Below the pieces are notes generated by a model. The model saw nothing but the letters and a program-made list of their open reading frames with translations, had not been told where the DNA came from and did no database searches. Both the position numbers and the translations under genes were made by a program. Shown piece after piece: positions 58,033-64,000 of a stretch of DNA of 64,000 nt. Source of the DNA: Phycisphaerales bacterium (GTDB lineage: Bacteria > Planctomycetota > Phycisphaerae > UBA1845 > Fen-1342); assembly GCA_016710275.1 (NCBI GenBank), contig JADJXS010000001.1:3596001-3660000 (forward strand), written 5' to 3'. How positions within the stretch are numbered: position 1 is the stretch's first letter; every line of letters starts with the position of its first letter.

Positions 58033-58904
58033 CGCCGCACCTGCCGATCCGCAAAATAGCGCCGCAGCGGGTGGATAAATGACTCGCCGGTGCGAAGCTC
58101 GATCGAGCGAATCCCCAGCCGTCCGAACTCGGAACGCAGCCGCTCGCGCCGCTCGGCGGCCGCGCGGGCCACGCCGCGGCGCAGCGCAGCGCTGCGCGTG
58201 TCGATCACGCGCTGCGCGCCCGTCTCCGGGTCGACCACCTCCAGCAGCCCCACCGGCGGAATCTCGCGCTCCAGCCGATCCTCGACCACGACCGGAATGA
58301 CGTCATGCCGGCGGCGCAGCACGCGCAGCGGAGCCGAAAAACCCCCGTCCGCGAAATCCGAGAGCACGAACACCACGCCGCGCCGGCTCAAAACCCCTTC
58401 GGCCGCGCGCAGCGCCAGGGACACGTCGGTGCCGCGCCCCTGCGGCTCGTGATACAGCAGCTCGCGGATCAGCCGCAGCACGTGGCGGCTGCCCTTGCGG
58501 GTGGGAATGAATCGCTCCACGCGATCCGAAAAGAGCAGCGCCCCGACCTTGTCATTGTTGCGAATCGCGGAAAGCGCCAGCGTAGCGCCGATCTGCGCCG
58601 CCAGTTCACTCTTGAACTCCGAGCGCGTGCCAAACTCCAGAGAACCCGAGACATCCACCACCAGCAGCACGGTCAGCTCCCGCTCTTCACGGAAGCTCTT
58701 GATGAACGGCCGCCCCGTCCGCGCGGTCACGTTCCAATCGATCGAGCGAACGTCGTCACCCGGCTGATACTCGCGGACCTCCTCAAACTCCATCCCCCGG
58801 CCCTTGAAGGCGCTGTGGTACTGCCCCGCCAGCACGTCATTCACCAGCGCGCGGGTGGTGATCTGAATGCGCCGCACCTTCTTCAGAATCTCGGCGGGAA
58901 CCAT
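58029..58904 (-). CDS. DUF58 protein, first gene of the Bat operon
   Basis: 291 residues, the usual short DUF58 form. The signature GRGMEFEEVREYQPGDDVRS and IDWNVTARTGRPFIKSF is complete, and a degenerate VWA-like stretch follows (LLVVDVSGSLEFGTRSEF, GVVFVLSDFADGGF). DUF58 proteins normally follow a MoxR AAA+ ATPase gene; here the upstream neighbour is divergent (59134), so a MoxR partner must be encoded elsewhere. The product should be cytoplasmic or membrane-associated. The ATG at 58904 has GAGGT about 13 bp upstream. Confidence 0.92.
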   Translation of the reverse strand: MVPAEILKKVRRIQITTRALVNDVLAGQYHSAFKGRGMEFEEVREYQPGDDVRSIDWNVTARTGRPFIKSFREERELTVLLVVDVSGSLEFGTRSEFKSELAAQIGATLALSAIRNNDKVGALLFSDRVERFIPTRKGSRHVLRLIRELLYHEPQGRGTDVSLALRAAEGVLSRRGVVFVLSDFADGGFSAPLRVLRRRHDVIPVVVEDRLEREIPPVGLLEVVDPETGAQRVIDTRSAALRRGVARAAAERRERLRSEFGRLGIRSIELRTGESFIHPLRRYFADRQVRR

Positions 58905-59133
58905 ACGGCGGGTCTGACCTCACTCCGGCGGCGGCGATGGCGGCGACGCATTTCGCATGAATCATACGCGCGTCGCCGGGCCGAGGCGACGCAGAACGGA
59001 CGTTTCCGGACGCCCTTCCCGGTCAAAAAAAGCGGCCGGTTGATAGGCGCCGGCGCCGCTCGGCCGCCCACCGAAATTCGTCGCTGCAACCGGGCGGATG
59101 AGACCTATACTGGCGCGGATGAGGATTCACTCC

Positions 59134-60384
59134 ATGCAGCGCGGAATCTCGCGAATCGGCGCATTCCATCGCGGATTGGCGGCGTATGCCCTCGCCTGTC
59201 TCGTTCCGGCGGCCGCGCTCGCCGGCGCGCCGCTCACGGTGAGCTATCGGAACCAGGTCTCGCTGGCCGTCTCCACGACCACCGACCAGCACGGCGCGAG
59301 CTTCACCATCACCGGCATGAGCGGCGTCGCCTGGCTGGGCGGCGGATCGTTCGCCGCGGTGATGGACAACTCGAACCGGGTCGTGTTCCTGAACATCGCG
59401 TTCGACGGCACGGGGGCGATTACAACCGCCACGGTCGCCGGCGGCCTGCAGCTCAGCGAAAGCCGCGATTTCGAGGGCATCGTCTGGACCGGCCCGACTC
59501 GCAACAGCGTGCTGCTGAGCGAGGAAGGCACACCCGCCATCCGAGAGTTCAGCCTGTCCGACGGCTTGCTGATGCAGACGATCGCGGTCCCCGCCGTGTT
59601 TGGAACGAGGCGATCGAATTTCGGGCTGGAGTCGCTGGCGCGAAATTGGACCGATGGGGCGCTGTGGACCGCCAACGAAGAGGCGCTGAGCGTGGACGGA
59701 CCGATCTCCACGCAGACCACGGGCACCGTGGTCCGCCTGCTGAGACTGACGCCCGACGCCGGCGGCGGATTCGATGCCGCCGAGCAGTTCGCCCATCGCA
59801 CGCAGCCGTGGCACGGAAGCTCGGTCAGCGGGGCGCGCAGCGGCCTGAGCGAACTGACCTCGCTGCCGGATGGGCGGATGCTGGCGCTGGAGCGATCTCT
59901 GGCGTTCTCGCTGAGCGGGTTGTACCAGTCGCGCATCTACGCACTGGACACCAGCGCGGCGACGCAGATCGCCGGAACGCCGCTGGAAGCGGGGCTGAAC
60001 GGGCAGACCTTCACCGTCGCGGCCAAGTCGCTGCTGTGGTCGGGGAGCGTGACGAACATGGAGGGCTTGTGCGTCGGGCCGCCCACATCGGGCGGGCGGC
60101 GCGTGCTGCTGGGGGTTGTCGACGACGGCGACCCCGTGAGCATCAACACGATCGTCGCGTTTGAGGTGGATGGGGTGCGCGTTCGCGGCGACATGAACTG
60201 CGACGGCGTCGTCAACAACTTCGACATCGATCCCTTCGTGCTGGCGCTGATCGACGCACCTGCGTATGCGGCCGCCTGGCCGCTGTGCGATCGTTGGAAC
60301 GCGGACATCGACCAGAGCGGATCGGTCGACAACTTCGACATCGACCCGTTCGTCGCGTGCGTGATTGCCGGTGGATGTCCGTAG
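59134..60384 (+). CDS. Exported phytase/esterase-like propeller with tandem dockerin-like module
   Basis: 416 residues from the ATG at 59134, the best start since GAGGA lies 9 bp upstream and a normal signal peptide results (ending AAALAGA); ATGs at 59098 and 59119 are in frame. The central about 300 residues match the esterase-like-activity-of-phytase pattern: SRDFEGIVWTGPTRNSVLLS, GTPAIREFSLSDG and LELTSLPDGR-type repeats of a beta-propeller, as seen in alkaline phytase-like proteins. The end carries two calcium-loop repeats, GDMNCDGVVNNFDIDPF and ADIDQSGSVDNFDIDPF, closing CVIAGGCP. Divergent from the Bat operon. Substrate unproven. Confidence 0.8.
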   Translation: MQRGISRIGAFHRGLAAYALACLVPAAALAGAPLTVSYRNQVSLAVSTTTDQHGASFTITGMSGVAWLGGGSFAAVMDNSNRVVFLNIAFDGTGAITTATVAGGLQLSESRDFEGIVWTGPTRNSVLLSEEGTPAIREFSLSDGLLMQTIAVPAVFGTRRSNFGLESLARNWTDGALWTANEEALSVDGPISTQTTGTVVRLLRLTPDAGGGFDAAEQFAHRTQPWHGSSVSGARSGLSELTSLPDGRMLALERSLAFSLSGLYQSRIYALDTSAATQIAGTPLEAGLNGQTFTVAAKSLLWSGSVTNMEGLCVGPPTSGGRRVLLGVVDDGDPVSINTIVAFEVDGVRVRGDMNCDGVVNNFDIDPFVLALIDAPAYAAAWPLCDRWNADIDQSGSVDNFDIDPFVACVIAGGCP

Positions 60385-60569
60385 ACCGCCGCGCGCGGCG
60401 CAGCGCGCGCGATCAATCGCGGCGCAGAACCCGCTTATGATTGGCCCTCCGCGGTCAACCGTCGCGGCTCAATCCCCCGCTGCACACTCCGACCTGATCC
60501 GCCGTTCGCCATCCCGCCCACCGCTTGATCCGCCGCCCCGCCACCACCCTCATTTTTTTTCCCCTGTCC

Positions 60570-60600
60570 TTGACCCCCGCCCCCATCCGAATAATAATAC
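60570..60600 (+). promoter_or_regulatory. Candidate argR promoter with overlapping ARG-box-like operator
   Basis: TTGACC (60570-60575) is followed after 16 bp by TAATAA (60592-60597). The stretch GAATAATAATAC at 60589-60600 differs by one base from the core of the ARG box (GAAT-WWWW-ATTC), and a further GAATGAATAT lies at 60609-60618. Overlap of the -10 with an ArgR-type site suggests autoregulation of the arginine operon. Confidence 0.4.
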
Positions 60601-60636
60601 AAGCTGCTGAATGAATATCCAGGCAGAGCGAGAGCC

Positions 60637-61092
60637 ATGATCCCCAAGGCGGAACGACAGAAAGTCCTGCTCAGCGTCGTGCGGTCGCACCGGCCGGCCA
60701 ACCAGCACGAGATCGTCGCACTGATGCGCCGCTCCGGCTGGAAGGTCACGCAGGCCTCCGTCAGCCGCGACGTGCACGAACTCGGCGTCGTCAAAGCGAA
60801 CGGCCACTACGCCGTCCTGAACGACCTGCCCGCCGGCCCGGCCTCCGCCGCCGCCGCCGAACAGGCGCAGCGCATGCGCGGCCTGATTACCGGCGCCAGC
60901 GCCGTCGGGAGCCATCTGCTGGTCGTCCGCACGGTCGTCGGCGCGGCGAGCACGGTCGCGGCCGCCCTCGACGAACAGCACCTGCGCGAGGCCGTCGGCA
61001 CGCTCGCCGGCGATGACACGATCTTCGTCGCCGTCCGCAGCCGAACCGCCCAGACCCGCGTGCTCAACGTGCTGCGAAGCTGGATGCGCTGA
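60637..61092 (+). CDS. argR: Arginine repressor ArgR
   Basis: 151 residues. The winged helix-turn-helix N-domain has the recognition segment KVTQASVSRDVHELGVVKAN, the canonical Ser-Arg motif of ArgR/AhrC. The C-terminal oligomerisation and arginine-binding domain ends GTLAGDDTIFVAVRSRTAQT, with the conserved GDD that contacts the arginine ligand. It is the first gene of the arginine operon, and the site before it resembles its own operator. Arginine-bound hexamers repress arginine synthesis in other bacteria; the same is expected here. Confidence 0.95.
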   Translation: MIPKAERQKVLLSVVRSHRPANQHEIVALMRRSGWKVTQASVSRDVHELGVVKANGHYAVLNDLPAGPASAAAAEQAQRMRGLITGASAVGSHLLVVRTVVGAASTVAAALDEQHLREAVGTLAGDDTIFVAVRSRTAQTRVLNVLRSWMR

Positions 61093-61140
61093 ACCAGCCT
61101 GCCGCCCCCGGCCGCACCTCCTTCCCTCAGGAGCCACCAT

Positions 61141-62346
61141 TTGCCCGATCGCGTGACGCTTGCATTCTCCGGCGGACTCGACACCACCTACTGCGCCGTG
61201 TGGCTGCGCGAGCAGGGCTGGCTCGTCGATGCACTGACCGTGCAGACCGGCGGGTTCGACGCGGACGAACTGGCGCTGATCGAGCGCCGCGCTCGGGAAG
61301 CCGGCGTCGCGACGTTTCAGGTCGTCGACGGCCGACAGCGGCTGTACGACGACATCCTGCGCACGCTGATCGCGGCCAACGCGCTGCGCGGCGGCGTGTA
61401 CCCGCTCTGCGTGTCGGCCGAGCGGGTCGTGCAGGCGGCGCTGGTCGCCGCGCACGCGCAGCAAACCGGCGCAGCGGCCGTCTGTCACGGCTCCACCGGC
61501 GCGGGAAACGATCAGATCCGCTTTGACGTGGCGCTGCGGGCGCTGGCGCCGCAGCTTCGCATCCTGACGCCGATCCGCGAACTGGCGCTGTCGCGCGAAG
61601 CGGAAACCGCCTATCTCGCCGAGCGCGGCGTGCACATCGCGCCGCGCACGACGCGCTACTCCGTGAATCGCGGGTTGTGGGGCGTGACGATCGGCGGCGG
61701 CGAGATTCACCGCAGCGACGTCGAGATTCCTGAATCCGCCTGGTGCCTGACCGCTTCGCCGGATGCGCGCCCGGCGCAGCCCGAGGAATGCACGATCGCA
61801 TTCGACGGCGGAGCGCCGGTGTCGCTGGACGGACGGTCGGCGGACGGTGTGGCGCTGATCGAGGAGCTGAACGAACGCGCCGCGCGACACGGCTTCGGTC
61901 GCGGCGTGCACGTGGGCGACACGATCATCGGCATCAAGGGCCGCATCGCCTTCGAGGCGCCGGGGCCGCTCACCCTCATCACGGCGCATCGCGAGCTGGA
62001 GAAGCTGGTGCTCTCGCGCGGACAGTCGTTCTGGAAGGGCGTGCTGGGCGAGTTGTACGCGGCACAGGTGCACGAAGCGCGCTTCTTCGACCCGCTGACG
62101 CGCGATCTGGCCGCTTTTCTGCACAGCACGCAGCAGCGCGTCTGCGGCGAGGTGCGGGTGCGCTGGCACCAGGGGACGATGCAGGTCGCTTCCGTCCAAA
62201 GCCCGTATTCGGCACTGGGCGCGTCGTCCACCTACGGCGAGGCGTCGCAGCTTTGGAGCGGGGAGGAGGCGGCGGGTTTCGCGAAGATTTACGGCGTCGG
62301 GGATCAGCTGCTGACGGCCATCGCGCGGCGTCAGCAGGTCCAGTGA
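61141..62346 (+). CDS. argG: Argininosuccinate synthase
   Basis: Ligates citrulline and aspartate with ATP. 401 residues from a TTG at 61141; AGGAG lies 8 bp upstream, and the product begins (L)PDRVTLAFSGGLDTTYCAVW, aligning with the usual start. The ATP-pyrophosphatase loop SGGLDT is intact. Other family blocks are AVCHGSTGAGNDQIRF (the citrulline/ATP site), ILTPIRELALSREAE, SVNRGLWGVTIGGGEIH and GIKGRIAFEAPG. The long form with HGSTGAGNDQ and IGGGE belongs to the branch common in Bacteroidetes and planctomycetes. Located between argR and the P-loop gene. Confidence 0.94.
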   Translation: MPDRVTLAFSGGLDTTYCAVWLREQGWLVDALTVQTGGFDADELALIERRAREAGVATFQVVDGRQRLYDDILRTLIAANALRGGVYPLCVSAERVVQAALVAAHAQQTGAAAVCHGSTGAGNDQIRFDVALRALAPQLRILTPIRELALSREAETAYLAERGVHIAPRTTRYSVNRGLWGVTIGGGEIHRSDVEIPESAWCLTASPDARPAQPEECTIAFDGGAPVSLDGRSADGVALIEELNERAARHGFGRGVHVGDTIIGIKGRIAFEAPGPLTLITAHRELEKLVLSRGQSFWKGVLGELYAAQVHEARFFDPLTRDLAAFLHSTQQRVCGEVRVRWHQGTMQVASVQSPYSALGASSTYGEASQLWSGEEAAGFAKIYGVGDQLLTAIARRQQVQ

Positions 62347-62384
62347 GCGCGGTGGGCCGCACGAACGGAATAGAGGGAGCCGCC

Positions 62385-63485
62385 ATGCGACTGTGGGTGG
62401 ACAAGATCGCCTCCGCAACGCGGAACGTACCGCTCCGGCGGGATGTGCGCGTCGGCGGCGACATCGTCGCGCAGGCCGGGTATCTCGTCGCCGGCACCAT
62501 CCGCGGCGAGAAAACCGTTTACAACCAGATCGAGGACCTGCATGGGCGGATGGTCACGCTGCACGACGGCGACGTGATCGTCGGCGTGCTGGGTCACCGC
62601 AACGCGCTGCACGGCTACAGCGGCCACGTGCCCGCCGCGATTCGCCCCGGCGACGTGCTTCAATTGCTCAACCTCGGCGGCGTCATCGGCTGCTGCACGT
62701 CGCAGAACCCGGATGTCGGCCGCCCCTTCGACGTGGAGATTCTCGGCGCGGTGCTGGTCTTTCCCGAATTCGAATCGCGCGCCGGCATCCCCGCGCACAT
62801 CGGCATGAACGCGATCCGCTACGACGGCAACGGCGTCCCCGACGTGCCGATCGTCTATGTCGCGGGCACCTGCATGAGCAGCGGCAAGACCTCGGCCGCC
62901 TGTCGCCTGATTCGTCAACTGGCGCTGCGCGGCGTCAGCATCGGCGCCTGCAAGCTGACGGGTGTCTCGCTGCGGCGCGACACGCTTCAGATGCTGGACT
63001 ACGGGGCGCGCACCGCCGCCAATTTCACCGACGCCGGCATCGCCACCACCAGCGCCGGTCACACCGTCCCGGTCGCGCGCGGCATCATGCAGCACCTCGT
63101 CCGTGAAGGCGCCGGAGTGATCGTCGCTGAGCTGGGCGACGGCATCCTCGGAGAGTACGGCGTGCAGGACATTCTTGCCGACGCGCCGCTGATGTCGCGC
63201 AGCGCTGCGCTGGTGCTGTGCGCCAACGACCCCGTCGGCGCGTGGGGGGCGCAGCGCGTGCTGGAGCAGGAATACCGCCTGAAGATCACGGTCGTCAGCG
63301 GCCCCACCACCGACAACGACGTCGGCATCCGCTATGTGCGGGAAAAACTCGGCCTGGCGGCAATCAACGCCCGCACGCACGGGCGGGAGCTGGGCGACCT
63401 GGTGGCGTCCGTTCTGGACGCACGCACCGCCGCACCCGCGCCAATCGCAGCCGCCTCGCTGGCCCCATCGGAGCCGCGCGGATGA
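62385..63485 (+). CDS. P-loop protein of the arginine operon, unknown function (DUF1611/BioD-like)
   Basis: 366 residues from the ATG at 62385 with GAGGGAG 6 bp upstream. The N-terminal about 150 residues (GDVIVGVLGHRNALHGYSGH, PGDVLQLLNLGGVIGCCTSQ, VEILGAVLVFPEF) form an unrecognised, probably beta-rich domain. A P-loop NTPase-like domain follows: VYVAGTCMSSGKTSAACRLI (Walker A GTCMSSGKT), then ACKLTGVSLRRDTLQMLDYG and GVIVAELGDGILGEYG. The pattern is similar to dethiobiotin-synthetase-like and DUF1611 proteins, some of which are reported to acylate amino acids. It is placed between argG and argC, overlapping argC by 4 bp (ATGA), so it almost certainly serves arginine synthesis. The reaction is unknown. 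Confidence 0.8.
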   Translation: MRLWVDKIASATRNVPLRRDVRVGGDIVAQAGYLVAGTIRGEKTVYNQIEDLHGRMVTLHDGDVIVGVLGHRNALHGYSGHVPAAIRPGDVLQLLNLGGVIGCCTSQNPDVGRPFDVEILGAVLVFPEFESRAGIPAHIGMNAIRYDGNGVPDVPIVYVAGTCMSSGKTSAACRLIRQLALRGVSIGACKLTGVSLRRDTLQMLDYGARTAANFTDAGIATTSAGHTVPVARGIMQHLVREGAGVIVAELGDGILGEYGVQDILADAPLMSRSAALVLCANDPVGAWGAQRVLEQEYRLKITVVSGPTTDNDVGIRYVREKLGLAAINARTHGRELGDLVASVLDARTAAPAPIAAASLAPSEPRG

Positions 63486-64000
63486 CCACCGCCATGCCCG
63501 CGTGCGCCGCCGACAGCGGCGATGCGCCTGCGATCCACGTCGGCATTCTCGGCGCCACCGGCTACGGTGCGGGCGAATTGCTGCGCCTGTTAACGCAGCA
63601 TCCGCACGCTCGGGTCGTCACGCTGGTCAGCTCCAGCGCCGCCGGCAGCACCGTCACCGCGTCGCATCCGCACCTGCGCGGGTTTTATGACGCCGGCGAC
63701 GCTGCCATTCGCCTGGCCGCGGAGGCGGACCTCGACGCGCTGAGTGCTTCGGGCGCGGGCGTCGTCTTCTCCGCCCTGCCGCACGGTGAATCAGCCGCAG
63801 CGCTGGTCGAGCTGGCGAAGCGCGCCGAATCGCGCCGACTGCCGCCGCCGCGGCTGATCGATCTCTCCGGCGACCTGCGGCTGCGCGACCTCGATTCTCA
63901 TCGCCGCTTCTACCCGGAAAGCCCCGATTTGCCCGAGCAGCGCAGCGCCTTCGAGTACGGGATGCCGGAGCTGTTCCGCGAGCGGATCCGCGGGGCGCAG
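63482..64000 (+). CDS. argC: N-acetyl-gamma-glutamyl-phosphate reductase, C-terminus cut by window edge
   Basis: 173 residues visible, starting at the ATG that overlaps the previous stop. NADPH-dependent reduction of acyl-glutamyl phosphate to the semialdehyde. The nucleotide-binding loop GILGATGYGAGELLRLLTQH is typical of ArgC, followed by VVFSALPHGESAAALVELA and LIDLSGDLRLRDLDSHRRFY (the substrate segment). The visible end PELFRERIRGAQ precedes the catalytic cysteine block, which is beyond the edge. Its presence right after the P-loop gene shows the operon continues into arginine synthesis genes. Confidence 0.93.
   Translation, partial: MTTAMPACAADSGDAPAIHVGILGATGYGAGELLRLLTQHPHARVVTLVSSSAAGSTVTASHPHLRGFYDAGDAAIRLAAEADLDALSASGAGVVFSALPHGESAAALVELAKRAESRRLPPPRLIDLSGDLRLRDLDSHRRFYPESPDLPEQRSAFEYGMPELFRERIRGAQ

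Overview
High-GC bacterial chromosome, almost certainly a planctomycete (Planctomycetota, probably Phycisphaerae-like; the class is inference). The main clues are four exported proteins ending in a tandem dockerin-like module built on NNFDID(P/L)F, a PEP-CTERM protein, thrombospondin-3-like calcium repeats, a GACCLPDGTC cysteine module, many lipoproteins, frequent GTG/TTG starts, and promoters of the ordinary sigma70 type with 17-18 bp spacers. No tRNA, rRNA, CRISPR array, insertion sequence or prophage was recognised.

Layout. 1-2007: efflux adaptor (cut by the window edge) behind alanine dehydrogenase, both on the minus strand. 2062-6401: small lipoprotein, a soluble histidine kinase/NtrC-type regulator pair and lysine 6-transaminase. 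6513-12633 (minus): Rid-family deaminase, type III glutamine synthetase, DNA polymerase I. 12680-28582: mostly envelope proteins, namely a collagen-like/TolB-propeller lipoprotein, a dockerin-bearing putative glycoside hydrolase, a lipid-anchored GH13 amylase (plus strand), an HD-GYP protein, a zinc-ribbon membrane protein, a poly-Asp lipoprotein and a 1628-residue surface protein. 28840-38396 (plus): a type VI secretion locus carrying only the membrane complex (tssJ-like, tssL, tssM), the baseplate adaptor tssK and tagF, headed by an unrecognised coiled-coil gene. 38406-40039 (minus): RNase PH and a dockerin protein. 40279-45968 (plus): a long coiled-coil membrane protein resembling a polysaccharide co-polymerase, a receiver-like protein, a diguanylate cyclase and translation factor IF-1 (TTG start). 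46452-47225: a well-formed PEP-CTERM transcription unit with promoter and terminator. 47453-50926: ptsN-xerD (minus), a DUF5658-like membrane protein and a ThiD2-ThiE fusion. 51026-52717: dockerin protein. 52930-58904 (minus): a five-gene Bat operon (DUF58, BatD-like, two VWA proteins, TPR/BatC) whose junctions overlap. 59134-60384: phytase/esterase-like dockerin protein. 60637-64000: arginine operon argR-argG-(P-loop protein)-argC, running off the window edge.

How the parts fit. Core metabolism (arginine, lysine, alanine, glutamine, thiamine) is interleaved with a large exported and surface repertoire. c-di-GMP is both made (44336-45634) and degraded (19860-21545) by proteins with degenerate receiver domains, and the cyclase sits just downstream of the co-polymerase-like protein. 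The places most likely to hold undescribed biology are the coiled-coil-headed T6SS half-locus, the coiled-coil co-polymerase with its receiver-like partner, the C-terminal sorting and dockerin modules, and the P-loop protein inside the arginine operon.
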